Positions 10,965 through 21,690 of a stretch of 64,000 nt of DNA are shown here, piece by piece (within the stretch, counting starts at the first letter, position 1; each line of letters opens with the position of its first letter). The DNA lies in contig LR990043.1 of assembly GCA_905147135.1 (NCBI GenBank), positions 22,383,584 to 22,447,583 of the forward strand, given 5' to 3'. Origin of the DNA: Blastobasis lacticolella (lineage: Eukaryota; Arthropoda; Insecta; Lepidoptera; Blastobasidae). The notes beneath the pieces were generated by a model. It did not search any database and was not told the origin of the DNA. It saw only the letters and a program-made list of their open reading frames with translations. A program made the position numbers and the translations under genes.

Positions 10965-11270
10965 GCACATCATCAGGTAGTAGGACTATATCAAACCTGA
11001 AAAGACCGCCTGGGTGAGCACCACCGCCTTATCTATTTATGCCGCCAAGCAACAATGCTTGCATTATTGTGTTCTGGTTTGCAGGACAAGCCCGCGCAAT
11101 TACAGGCATGACGTATTTCATGACCGGTGACAAGCCACCTGCGGTTTTGCGTTTTTGTTGCCTGCAACCTAAAAGCATGAATCGTTGACAAATCGCGACA
11201 GTTACCGCATACCATAAGGTGGGGTGTCTGCTCGTTTGTCACTGCGTAGAATAAAAGCAATAACATAAAA
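10965..11270 (-). repeat. Interspersed repeat, family F5
   Basis: On the minus strand 'CAGTGACAAACGAGCAGACA' comes first, and the element ends around 'GGTGCTCACCCAGGCGGT'. The corresponding place in copy 2 (15240-15480) holds the same family but is shorter and strongly diverged, unlike the sequence to its right. The family also forms the inverted pair at 22640-22850. No coding function is apparent. Confidence 0.55.
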
Positions 11271-11477
11271 TCAATTGATTTGAAATTATATCTTACTCTT
11301 TATATAAAGAAACAAAACCATGCGGAACATTTATTTTACCCGACCTGCCCAGGACGTCGCGTTTGACGCCGTTTTAATTTTTTTGACAATATATTGAATT
11401 TTATAATTTAAAACCTCACAAAAATCCGAATACACCCCTGCCCACCCAGTGACAGACGGACGCCGCAGACCTGTTGC

Positions 11478-11621
11478 TATAAATATTCGGAAACGCGGCC
11501 GCAGCCGTCACGGCCACACGCGGTTCGCGGGACGCCGCGGTGTTTTGCGCGTTATGAAATTCCCGCCTTGAATGCTCAAATGCGGTTTAATTGCGCGGGA
11601 AACTGGTGGGAGTGACGTCAC
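11478..11621 (+). promoter_or_regulatory. Promoter-like cluster, copy 1
   Basis: A GC-rich island in AT-rich surroundings with TATAAATA at 11478-11485, E2F-like TTCCCGCC at 11560-11567, E2F-like GCGCGGGAAA at 11593-11602 and a palindromic CRE, GTGACGTCAC, at 11612-11621. Each is a known metazoan site class. Their close grouping is the argument, since any one could occur by chance. No reading frame with a recognisable product follows within 2 kb on either strand, so the transcript, if any, is unknown. An exact second copy is at 15803-15946. Confidence 0.4.
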
Positions 11622-11811
11622 CGCGATCCGATTCGTTGTCCGTGGTGACAGTGTGTTCTCGTTGGTTTCATCTAGCTAGCGGGACCAGTTTTCTATGAGT
11701 GGACCGTACTCGCCGAATGTAAAGGTAGCGACACATTAGAGTGATGTGATGTGACGTACGTGTAGTATGGGACAACAGCTTTCATAGTAAATGTATGAAA
11801 AATCGCAATTT

Positions 11812-11884
11812 AAAGTAAAGTAAAGTAAAGTAAAACACATTTATTTATTTTACTTTACTTTACTTTACTTTACTTTACTTTACA
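11812..11884. repeat. TAAAG pentamer fold-back, copy 1
   Basis: About four TAAAG units are followed, after a short AT-rich spacer, by about six units of the complement CTTTA. The two arms can form a hairpin. The identical structure is at 16137-16209. Confidence 0.85.
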
Positions 11885-12619
11885 TCAATTATCGAGTGAT
11901 GTTGCATAACTAGAATATTGACATGTCGAAACTTCATAGTGCAGTGCATAGTCATTGTCAGCCAAAGACCTACATGGATATTTTAGCACGTGCCCTAAAT
12001 CAGAACTAACGCAATAAATAACGCAATTTAGCAATACACTTGTCTTTGAGACGTCGCTGATGCGACCAAATCCCACGGCGTGTGCAGTCAGAGCGCGTGT
12101 GTGGTGTGTAATGACGCGATCTAACGCGCCACGCATGATTCGGCCGCAGACACATATACACAGATGCTGATCCCCCTCAGGTGCCATGGGAACTACGTTG
12201 CCAAGCAACGCGTAAATTTCTATTGAAATATTGTTATCATCCGACAGAACATCCTTCATTTTTATCGTTTTGATCAAGGATGTTTCTTAGAGAATCGCAC
12301 CCCTGATTTTCGCAAACAGCTAAAAAATTTACAAGAGTGTGAAAGGATAAGTTTTCGAAAATGACAAAGTCGTCCGGAGAGAATCCTTGCTACTCAACCA
12401 GTTATTAAATACACACTAACCAACACACACCTATACATAAACTACATCCCTTAGCTCTCCACACCCCATTCGTTAAATTACTCTGTAGTTGAGGTTACTC
12501 ATCTCTTTTATATCTAAGTAGCTGGCCCGCCGTGGCATCGTTCGCGTGTTGTCCTATCCTATAAACCTTCCTCTTAAATCACTCTATCTATTAAAGCATT
12601 ATATTATATAATATTAAAT

Positions 12620-12862
12620 AAATACGCATGGACAATTCACACAGCGCCATCTAGCCCCAAAGTAAGCAAAGCTTGTGTTATGGGTGCTAGATGACTGATA
12701 AACTAATTATATACCAACTTCTTTTTAATACTTACTTATTATACAATACGCAGAACCCATAACGGAAATTAAAACTCATAATGCCAATTTCTGCTCGTCC
12801 GGGAATTGAACCCAGGATCTCTACGTAGCAGATGTTAACCAACTGAACCACTCAGATCGTCG
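12620..12862 (-). repeat. SINE-A, full copy in duplication copy 1
   Basis: tRNA-derived SINE. The minus-strand head has A-box-like 'GAGTGGTTCAGTTGG' and B-box-like 'GGGTTCAATTCCCGG'. The body has 'AAATTGGCATTATGAG', and the conserved 3' part has 'TCTAGCACCCATAACACAAG' and 'GGGGCTAGATGGCGCTGTG'. Other copies are 16945-17187 (-), 31975-32165 (+), 38812-38935 (+), 47076-47330 (+) and 60045-60160 (-). Confidence 0.8.
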
Positions 12863-14365
12863 AAATCCGTTGCGTTGTTTAAAATATCTGAGTTTACATA
12901 CATACAGAGGGAAAGACGTCAGGGCTCTCCGTCATCCCAGCGGGTAGGAAAGCAGAGAAGCAACTCTCAAGGACTTTTACGAATAGCATTTAGGCTTCAC
13001 TTCTGCTAACCTAGCACCGTTAAAATCGCACTTCCTAAACAACAAATAGCGCCATAACCTCCCACAGGGGAACCTCCAACCGCCACAATCGAAACAGAAT
13101 TCAATAATAAGTTCCGGGGTCCAATTCCCACGTAGGTCTCACGTCGCGGCCCTAACTCGCGCACTTCCTTTCATATCGGGAAGCGTCGCGATATTGGCGC
13201 AGTTACGCGTACCCCGTTACTGTTATCGGGTCAGTAACAGTTCCAAAGTCAATAACTGCTACCGTTCCCTACACTAGCAGTGCGCTCTCTCGTAAAATTA
13301 TACGGCCGTGAGACAAGAATCGCTGGTATTTCATTTGTTGCTTGTTCGCTTAGCCGTTTCGTGTTGTAGTTTTTGTTGGCTGGAGGAGATTGGATGCGTA
13401 ATTCTGGGTTAAATCGACTAATATTACAGTATCCGGTCACTTATTCTCACCTGTACCCAACAGGGCCTTTCGATTGCGATTGGTACTTAGATAAGGGTTT
13501 GATCTAACCTGTACCTGTTAAATAAATAAATAAACTAGTGCAGTATAAAAAAAAATCGCTTTCCCCGGTATATCCCTCTGAATATATGTACGCAACGGAT
13601 TTTAATGCGGTTTTCAACTATATAGATTCAAGAGGAAGGTTTATAGGTTACGACAACACGCGAACTAAGTCAGCTTCTATCTTATTCTTAGCATCAATAT
13701 CCCACTATGGCATGTTATCCAGGATTTAGCGAACAAGACACTGCCATCCTACCTCAGTGACCCTGTTAACAAGTTTTATTAACAATAATGATAGGACCTT
13801 TAACTAGGCGATTTTCCCGACTCGAGTTACGCTAACGAGGCAAGACCCGTAACCAGTTTTAGTGCCACGATTATTACCTAGTTAGCTCATAAAACAGGCT
13901 AACACTACAATGATTACCTATAAAGCCTACCACTTAAACTAAGTTGGGTAAACCTAATCATACCTAGATCAAGTATGACTTACCCAATTTGGGTAAGTTA
14001 TAAGATAAAGTAAGTCATAAATTGCTTATTACGGTTAAGTTGCAACATAAGCGAGGATTAAGATGATAACTTTGATCTGTTTAATGTTTGTGTGCTTATA
14101 AGTTTGTTGGGAAAGTTGTTCGGGACAGATGGTGTTAATTCGTACGGTGACGGGCTGTTGCTACTTGGAGGGCGCCAAAAATTTATTGTTAATTATTATT
14201 TTATAACTAACTTTTGGTAGGGAGATCGTCGCGTCTATTATATTGTGTTCCTAAACTACATCGAATTTCATCGCATTTATAGCCTACCTACAGTATGTAA
14301 GAGCTTCTTGGAGAGGTTTTCCCTGAACAATGCAACATGGAGTTATTTTAGGAAGGGGCAAAGGT

Positions 14366-14465
14366 TAACGAGGTCGGCAGCGCGTGGGTTATACCACTGG
14401 TATTGGAAACGCCCATAGGCTCCGGTGACTGCTTACCATCAGGTATGCCACCTAAGTGGTGTAAA
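14366..14465 (+). repeat. LINE 3' end, family F2
   Basis: Counterpart of 9940-10040 with several substitutions, including 'GTTATACCACTGG' in place of 'GTGATGCCGTTGG'. The divergence here is clearly higher than in the core to the right. Confidence 0.6.
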
Positions 14466-14544
14466 AAATTACAGTATAATTCGTTCAGTAGTTTTTGCAT
14501 GAAAGAGTAACAAACGTCTATCCATCTTAGGTTCTAAGTTTTTA

Positions 14545-14757
14545 AGACCGGTTGCAGATGTCCTGGACGATGGTAGCCGTTACCATTATGTGGAGCCTCT
14601 GACCGTGTGCCTCCCAGGTCAATAAAAAAACTAATTGGCAGTAAATCGTGAACATCGGCTAGTGGGCAAACTGTTGAGACTCACAAGTATAATCTGTAAT
14701 ACCTAAATGTACCTACACAGTTCAACAATAAAGTTCTTCTATTCTATTCTATTCTAC
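14545..14757 (+). repeat. LINE 3' end, family F4, with ATTCT tail
   Basis: Counterpart of 10130-10367, slightly shorter, again ending in ATTCT units. It then continues into 'TACTTTACAGTTCCAGCAGG', while copy 1 has an extra twenty or so bases at this place. Confidence 0.55.
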
Positions 14758-15239
14758 TTTACAGTTCCAGCAGGCAACTTTGTCCACATGTTGCAGGTGT
14801 CTAAGGACCATGCTGATCTGCTAATATAAAGAGTCTATACTTTCACTGCTATATTTCCTATAGAGGCCGGCAATGTTGTCAGCAATACCAACGTGACTAT
14901 TAATATTGCAGTATGTTTTTGGTATATCCCATCCCGGCTACAAAGCCACACTTCTTTAAAACGCCCTGTCTTTACACTGCTTTTTTTGTCGAATGAATAA
15001 ATTCAGAAAATAAAAACGTTTTGCTCGATTGAATTAATTATTAGCGTTGTCACCACCTCACAATCGTGTTATGAACGTTCACGTTATGATTGTCCAGGGA
15101 CGTACTGACAAAGTAAAATTAAAATAATAAAATTCGCTATTTCTCAAAAACTTTCCAACTGACTTCCAGTCCGGGCAACGCAAATATGTTAAGGACACTA
15201 AAAAAAGTATAGAAATAAACTACCATGGAACTTCCTTAT

Positions 15240-15480
15240 ATTATCTTAAATTGCACATAATCAGGTGGTACGACTGTCAAGCCCGAGGAGACCGCCAGTG
15301 AGTACCACCACCTTATATATTTCTGCCGTCAAGAAAGAATGCTTTCAATGTTGTGTTTCAGTATAAGGTAGCCAGCACAATTACACGTATAAGGCATTTC
15401 ATCATAGTCCTGTGACAACACACCTGCGGCTTATAATCATGTGAGCTGTTTGCTCGTTTGTCACTGCGTATACTAAAAGC
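15240..15480 (-). repeat. Interspersed repeat, family F5, diverged
   Basis: Counterpart of 10965-11270 with major indels. 'CAGTGACAAACGAGCAAAC' and 'GGTGGTACTCACTGGCGGT' identify the family on the minus strand. Confidence 0.5.
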
Positions 15481-15802
15481 AAATTTGGTTTATTAAAATT
15501 CAAAAAATAAATCTTTTTTTTTATGTTTATTTTGTAACAAACAGTCATACAAATATATATCTTAATTAAATGTACTGTAAATAGACCTCTTACTCTATAG
15601 ATAAAAATCAACTAAAAACAAAACCACGGGAACATCTATTACACCCGACCGGCGACCCCTGGGGCCATGCTTTTGACACCGCACGGCGCCATATTTGTTT
15701 GATGCTCTCTACAATTTATTGGATTAAATAATTTAAAAACTCATAAAAATCCGAATACACCCCTGCCCACCCAGTGACAGACGGACGCCGCAGACCTGTT
15801 GC

Positions 15803-15946
15803 TATAAATATTCGGAAACGCGGCCGCAGCCGTCACGGCCACACGCGGTTCGCGGGACGCCGCGGTGTTTTGCGCGTTATGAAATTCCCGCCTTGAATGC
15901 TCAAATGCGGTTTAATTGCGCGGGAAACTGGTGGGAGTGACGTCAC
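15803..15946 (+). promoter_or_regulatory. Promoter-like cluster, copy 2
   Basis: Same sites as 11478-11621: TATAAATA at 15803, TTCCCGCC at 15885, GCGCGGGAAA at 15918 and GTGACGTCAC at 15937. All are unchanged between copies. Confidence 0.4.
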
Positions 15947-16944
15947 CGCGATCCGATTCGTTGTCCGTGGTGACAGTGTGTTCTCGTTGGTTTCATCTAG
16001 CTAGCGGGACCAGTTTTCTATGAGTGGACCGTACTCGCCGAATGTAAAGGTAGCGACACATTAGAGTGATGTGATGTGACGTACGTGTAGTATGGGACAA
16101 CAGCTTTCATAGTAAATGTATGAAAAATCGCAATTTAAAGTAAAGTAAAGTAAAGTAAAACACATTTATTTATTTTACTTTACTTTACTTTACTTTACTT
16201 TACTTTACATCAATTATCGAGTGATGTTGCATAACTAGAATATTGACATGTCGAAACTTCATAGTGCAGTGCATAGTCATTGTCAGCCAAAGACCTACAT
16301 GGATATTTTAGCACGTGCCCTAAATCAGAACTAACGCAATAAATAACGCAATTTAGCAATACACTTGTCTTTGAGACGTCGCTGATGCGACCAAATCCCA
16401 CGGCGTGTGCAGTCAGAGCGCGTGTGTGGTGTGTAATGACGCGATCTAACGCGCCACGCATGATTCGGCCGCAGACACATATACACAGATGCTGATCCCC
16501 CTCAGGTGCCATGGGAACTACGTTGCCAAGCAACGCGTAAATTTCTATTGAAATATTGTTATCATCCGACAGAACATCCTTCATTTTTATCGTTTTGATC
16601 AAGGATGTTTCTTAGAGAATCGCACCCCTGATTTTCGCAAACAGCTAAAAAATTTACAAGAGTGTGAAAGGATAAGTTTTCGAAAATGACAAAGTCGTCC
16701 GGAGAGAATCCTTGCTACTCAACCAGTTATTAAATACACACTAACCAACACACACCTATACATAAACTACATCCCTTAGCTCTCCACACCCCATTCGTTA
16801 AATTACTCTGTAGTTGAGGTTACTCATCTCTTTTATATCTAAGTAGCTGGCCCGCCGTGGCATCGTTCGCGTGTTGTCCTATCCTATAAACCTTCCTCTT
16901 AAATCACTCTATCTATTAAAGCATTATATTATATAATATTAAAT

Positions 16945-17187
16945 AAATACGCATGGACAATTCACACAGCGCCATCTAGCCCCAAAGTAAGCAAAGCTTG
17001 TGTTATGGGTGCTAGATGACTGATAAACTAATTATATACCAACTTCTTTTTAATACTTACTTATTATACAATACGCAGAACCCATAACGGAAATTAAAAC
17101 TCATAATGCCAATTTCTGCTCGTCCGGGAATTGAACCCAGGATCTCTACGTAGCAGATGTTAACCAACTGAACCACTCAGATCGTCG
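16945..17187 (-). repeat. SINE-A, full copy in duplication copy 2
   Basis: Same as the SINE at 12620-12862. It was present before the duplication. Confidence 0.8.
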
Positions 17188-17816
17188 AAATCCGTTGCGT
17201 TGTTTAAAATATCTGAGTTTACATACATACAGAGGGAAAGACGTCAGGGCTCTCCGTCATCCCAGCGGGTAGGAAAGCAGAGAAGCAACTCTCAAGGACT
17301 TTTACGAATAGCATTTAGGCTTCACTTCTGCTAACCTAGCACCGTTAAAATCGCACTTCCTAAACAACAAATAGCGCCATAACCTCCCACAGGGGAACCT
17401 CCAACCGCCACAATCGAAACAGAATTCAATAATAAGTTCCGGGGTCCAATTCCCACGTAGGTCTCACGTCGCGGCCCTAACTCGCGCACTTCCTTTCATA
17501 TCGGGAAGCGTCGCGATATTGGCGCAGTTACGCGTACCCCGTTACTGTTATCGGGTCAGTAACAGTTCCAAAGTCAATAACTGCTACCGTTCCCTACACT
17601 AGCAGTGCGCTCTCTCGTAAAATTATACGGCCGTGAGACAAGAATCGCTGGTATTTCATTTGTTGTTTGTTCGCTTAGCCGTTTCGTGTTGTAGTTTTTG
17701 TTGGCTGGAGGAGATTGGATGCGTAATTCTGGGTTAAATCGACGAATATTACAGTATTCGGTCGCTTATTCTCACCTGTTGGGTCCTAGCGATTGGTACT
17801 TAGATAAGGGTTTGAT

Positions 17817-18149
17817 CGTCAAAAGCGCTCAGATCTTAGATTCCTTTTCGCAAGACAGGACGTTTTCTTCTATAGTCAAGTTAGAAGAACGTCATGTTCG
17901 TTCCAAGTCATTTTCTGGGTTGGTCATATTCTCAGTAGGTCAATTTCGAGGGACGTCATTTGCTGGTTTGGTCATCTGATTCGGCTGACCCCTAACAAAG
18001 AAAAGCAATTCCAAAACAAAGTTCAGCGTACTCTTTTTAACACCCCAACACCGGGTGTTATAAGTTTCCTAAGGTATATTTGCGTCTCTGCTGAATCTAT
18101 GCATTATTTGAATAAATACCGCTACGAAATCAGTCTCGTGATCTATCAA
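17817..18149. other. No gene seen; two degenerate units near 17880-17980
   Basis: 'GAACGTCATGTTCGTTCC' with 'GGGTTGGTCATATTCTC' and then 'GGGACGTCATTTGCTGG' with 'TTTGGTCATCTGATTC' look like two diverged copies of a unit of about 45-50 bases. Otherwise unassigned. Confidence 0.35.
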
Positions 18150-18350
18150 ATCCTGGATCATGGTTAAGCCGGACCCAACATATCGACAATATCGTGAGCA
18201 AACCGGAGAAACGACGTCGCGGCAGACCCAAAAAAAGGCGGACAGATGAGATGAGCTGATTGGCAGACATTGGCACTTGATCGCGAAGATTGAAAGAATC
18301 GAGTGGAGGCCTTTGCCCAGCAGTGGCATGATTCAGGCTAATATAATTTA
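18150..18350 (+). pseudogene. RTE-type LINE C-terminal remnant
   Basis: 'RRRGRPKKRRTDEMS' (about 18208-18255) is followed in shifted frame by a segment encoding 'EAFAQQWHDSG'-like residues around 18300-18335. This is the standard RTE polyprotein end (GRP-K-K-RW-T-D ... A-QQW). A stop and a frame change break it. It begins with 'CAAATCCTGGATCATGG', a string also found in SINE-B, so the upstream junction may be composite. Confidence 0.6.
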
Positions 18351-19007
18351 ATAAAATAATTCTCCATAACAGCGGGAAGATGGTGCGCCGCTTTTCGCGA
18401 GATTTTGACACACCCTAAGAAAATAGCCCCCAAGATCTCTGACTTCATTTTGCAGCCCCTCATTTCCAGTTACATAACTACCAAGCACTAAAATTGAACC
18501 AGACAACCATTGGCCACCATTCATTCCACCGCCACTATATCAGCGAGCTCTGCAGCAACCACAACAGTTATTGGCACCACCGTTTATATTATAGCGATAT
18601 TCCGGCTCTCTCCTTCTACCAAATTGTTTCCTCGGGCTAGGTTGGCCAACAGTCCTGTATTTTGCAGGACATCCAGTTTTTATTTATTTATTTTAGTTTT
18701 TCAGATATAATTTTGCCTGTTAGAAAAATAGATAAGTATATTTGATTAAGGCATAGTATTTGACATGACACGTATAGCATTCTTACGCTGCCCGCCGGGC
18801 GGCGCGCCGCCACAATTAAATAACAGCAATTGATAATTTAGATTTCTAAATTTTTTGTAGATATTCGACAAATTTGCTGAATGACCCGTTATGTTTTCCT
18901 TTATTCCTGTAATTTTAGATCACATCTTCTTTATTAAAATATTATGAATGAGCAAGTTTTTTAAGGAAGGATGGAATGTTGGTGGATCCTTCCTCATACA
19001 CGTAAAT
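18351..19007. other. No gene seen
   Basis: Unassigned. A perfect GC palindrome, GGCGGCGCGCCGCC, lies near 18798-18811. Confidence 0.4.
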
Positions 19008-19143
19008 AGTACTGAACGGATTTTGAAGGGAGTATCGTTTGTAGCCCAGAATAGCACATGGACTATAATTTATCTCGAAATTCAATATTGTTCCAGCGAG
19101 AACGGCGATTTTTGCGCCGACTAAGTCGCGGGCAAAAGCTAGT
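19008..19143 (-). repeat. RTE-like interspersed repeat
   Basis: Reverse orientation of the family at 3383-3625. 'ACTGAACGGATTTTGA', 'TGTAGCCCAGAATAGCAC' and 'AGTCGCGGGCAAAAGCTAGT' identify it. Confidence 0.6.
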
Positions 19144-19356
19144 GCGTTTCAAAACGAGCACACAGGGTTGGTCACCCTACCTCGCGCGGTGTACCGGCAA
19201 ATTTGCGACACTATTACGTTTGCTAAGTGTCGATAGCCGACCGGGGGGCCGTTAGGGGCTAATACGGCATCCCGGCAAACGCGACGGGCACGGAAACCGC
19301 ATTGGGCCGAGAACCGGTTTCCTAAACAGGTGCGGTCGGATCCCGGCTCGTGACAA
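19144..19356. repeat. Diverged relative of the 310-bp tandem unit
   Basis: 'GCTAATACGGCATCCCG' is followed by 'GGAAACCGCATTGGGCCGAG', 'AACCGGTTTCC' and 'ACAGGTGCGGT' at about 19258-19336. This is the same order as in the array at 20906-21690, but with many substitutions. Confidence 0.5.
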
Positions 19357-20515
19357 TTCGGCTTTTTATTGCTCGCTGGAACTTTCATACAATACCCAAG
19401 CCACGTAAAAACTACTCTCAAACTGTAATGCTCCCCATACTAGATTATGCTGACTCCTGCTATCTTGATGCTACTGAAGAGCTATTGAGTAAGCTCGGCA
19501 TTCGCTTTATTTTTGACTTACGCAAGTTTGACCACATCTCCCAATTTCGGTCTCAGCTCAAGTGGCTTCCGATATACCTTCGCAGAAATATCCATATCCT
19601 TTGTCTTCTTTACAATATCCTTTATAATCCTCGTGATTCTTCCTATCTCCGTGACCGGTTTAGTTTCTCCCGTTTTCAAGACTTACCCTGTCGCTCAAGC
19701 GTCAGGACACTCCTCTCCATTTTCCCTCATCATTCCGAATGCCACACCAACTCATTTACTGTTCATGCGGCTAGGCTATGGAACTCGCTGCCGCACACTG
19801 TTCGTAGCAGTACCTACCTCACTCGGTATTTCTTTAAAAAGCTTTTTTTTTTGTAATTCATACGGTAGGCAAACAGGCAAGCGGGCCACCTGATGGAAAG
19901 TGGTCACCACTGCCTATAGACATTAGCAACACCAAGAGTATCGCCAATGCGTTGCCCACCTCTATAACACGTTGCCCTGGCAGCAAAAAGGCAAATGCCA
20001 CTCCACTGCCAAAGCCACGGTTCCCCAAATCCCCACCCCATGGAGCACTGGAAATCTTACTCACCGGCAGAAACACAATACTATTTAAAAGAGTATTATT
20101 TAGCTGCGATATTCTGTAAGGTGGAGGTACTTCCCCAGTCGGGCGGCTCCAATTCGAACGAGATACCCCGCTATGCCCTACCTCTCTTAGATACCCCGCT
20201 ATGCTTGAAAGAGTATTTATCTTTCCACTTGCAATCCATAATATTATATATTTATAGATATTTATTTAGTATTTGTGTTATTCATCATATATGTAGGTAA
20301 TATTACAATTATATTATATATATATTGATACTTATGTAATTAAATTATATTATGTATTTGGGTGCACGTCATATCTGCCTCTCTATTCTAGCCCTCTCTC
20401 TTCGGTAGGTCTGCTGTAAGACATTTCTTTTTAGAAATAAGCTGTACCTTTTGTGATTGTTATCTTTATGTTCATATTATTGTAACTCTCATTGTACACA
20501 GTAAATGGTAAAAAG
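19357..20515 (+). pseudogene. LINE reverse transcriptase C-terminus split by a nested insertion
   Basis: An open frame (19350-19856) encodes 'LPILDYADSCYLDATEELL', 'LKWLPIYLRRNIHIL', 'PCRSSVRTLLSIF' and 'SFTVHAARLWNSLPHTVRSS', the C-terminal domain of a jockey/CR1-superfamily LINE. It closely resembles 61698-62243, but about five residues are missing after 'ELLSKL'. At about 19848 the frame is broken by an F3 retroelement on the opposite strand. Host element sequence resumes near 20200 and its 3' UTR ('GTGCACGTCATATCTGCC', 'TTTCTTTTTAGAAATAAGC') runs to about 20515, matching 62360-62520. Confidence 0.75.
19848..20200 (-). mobile_element. Nested retroelement, family F3
   Basis: A T-run (the minus-strand poly-A tail) is followed by 'ACGGTAGGCAAACAGGCAAG', 'GCCACCTGATGGAAAGTGG' and 'CTTACTCACCGGCAG'. 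The same unit is at 35095-35680 (+) and 59263-59497 (+). It splits the LINE above, so it inserted later. Near the outer end 'GATACCCCGCTATGC' occurs twice (20160 and 20188), which may be a small duplication made at or after insertion. Confidence 0.65.
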
Positions 20516-20559
20516 AAAACTACTGAACGGCTATTTTTGTTGTTTTTTTTATACCACTA

Positions 20560-20870
20560 AGATGGCAAACAAGCTTACGACCTGATGGTAAGTAGTCACT
20601 GCAGCCTATGGACGTTTGCATTACCGGGGGCATCATCCCCGCTTTGCGGACCCCGTAAAAACCTTTTAACCCCTTTCTTGAAGAACTCCATGTTGTACTC
20701 TCCAAGGAAAACCACAGGGGGATTTTGATGTGATAGTATAGTTTGTAGCCCTGAATAGCACATGTCACATTTATCTCGAAATTCAATGTGGTTCCAGCGG
20801 GAAGCGATTTTAGCGCGGACAAAGTTGTTGTAGGTCTTGTAGCTAAAAACTCGGGCAATGGTCTGCATTC
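20560..20870 (-). repeat. LINE 3' end family F2 joined to RTE-like repeat
   Basis: 20560-20712 is an F2 end on the minus strand, with 'EYNMEFFKKGVKRFLRG' readable. 20720-20860 is the RTE-like repeat ('TAGCCCTGAATAGCACATG', 'TCAATGTGGTTCCAGCGGG') in the same orientation as 19008-19143. Confidence 0.55.
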
Positions 20871-20905
20871 AAACTATACTTATCTAACTCGTACTGTTTC
20901 TACCT

Positions 20906-21690
20906 AATTCATTGTCAATACATAGATCTAATAACACCTAATACGGCCACGATAGCATTAGGATCGTGGCGGGAACCGGAAACCGCAGTGAGCCGGTTCA
21001 AACCGGTTTCCGAGACAGGTGCGGTGTGGCCCGTCCTCGGATGCGCAGCACGTGGCAGTGAGCAGTTTTCCAATAGGTATCTAAAACATTCCTAACAACT
21101 TACTAGATTACCAAAATTTTAGGAGCGCCATCTATTGATGCTTTTTGACACCAACTGACAATACCTACTGGAAAACTCCTCATTGTCATTTTATTCTTCA
21201 GTTATTGACTACGTCAATTCATCGTCAATACTTAGAACGAATAACACCTTATACGGCCACGATGGCATTAGGATCGTAGCGGGAACCGGAAACCGCAGTG
21301 AGCCGGTTCAAACCGGTTTCCGAGACAGGTGCGGTGTGGCCCGTCCTCGGATGCGCAGCGCGTGGCAATGAGCAGTTTTCCAATAGATATCTAAAACATT
21401 CCTAACCACTTACTAGGTTACCAAAATTTTAGGAGCGCCATCTATTGATGCTTTTTGACACCAACTGACAATACCTACTGGAAAGCTCCTCATTGTCTTT
21501 TTATTCTTTAGTTATTGACTACGTCAATTCATCGTCAATACTTAGAACTAATAACACCTAATACGGCCACGATGGCATCAGGACCATGGCGGGAACCGGA
21601 AACCGCAGTGAGCCGGTTCAACCCGGTTTCCGGGACAGGTGCGGTGTGGCCCGTCGTCGGCGCGTGGCAATTGTCTTTTTATTGTGCAGT
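20906..21690. repeat. 310-bp tandem array, about 2.5 units
   Basis: Unit starts at 20906, 21216 and 21526, marked by 'AATTCATCGTCAATACTTAG' or close variants. Each unit carries 'GGGAACCGGAAACCGCAGTG', 'AGCCGGTTCAAACCGGTTTC', 'GACAGGTGCGGTGTGGCCCG' and 'GCGCCATCTATTGATGC'. The third unit is cut after 'GCGGTGTGGCCCGTCG'. Units differ by a few percent. Within each unit a pair of inverted arms ('GAGCAGTTTTCCAATAGGTA' against 'TACCTACTGGAAAACTCCTC') flanks about 80 bases. Confidence 0.85.

Larger units (their letters stand above)
9108..13505. repeat. Tandem duplication, copy 1
   Basis: Direct repeat of the segment at 13534-17816. The start matches at 'ACTAGTGCAGTATAAAA'. The offset is 4426 at the left end and 4325 from about 11420 onward, because copy 1 has extra bases, mainly near 10815-10930. 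The left part shows scattered substitutions and small indels and a stretch of strong divergence (about 10965-11410). From about 11420 to 13345 I could find no difference in the parts I compared. Divergence resumes at 13350. The left breakpoint lies in an RTE-like repeat, which fits unequal exchange. An assembly artefact that places two haplotypes in series is also possible. Confidence 0.9.
13534..17816. repeat. Tandem duplication, copy 2
   Basis: Second copy of the segment at 9108-13505. It starts after a short AAAT-repeat spacer (13518-13533) that separates the units, and ends at 'TAAGGGTTTGATC', the last sequence shared with copy 1. Lines 15745-17670 match copy 1 with a constant offset of 4325 and no indel that I could find. 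The first clear substitution at the right is at about 17667. Confidence 0.9.

Noticed and set aside
11885..12277. 130-residue minus-strand frame, present identically at 16210-16602
   Set aside because: Duplicated only because the whole core is duplicated. No domain, and the frame starts next to a pentamer repeat. Not enough to call a gene.
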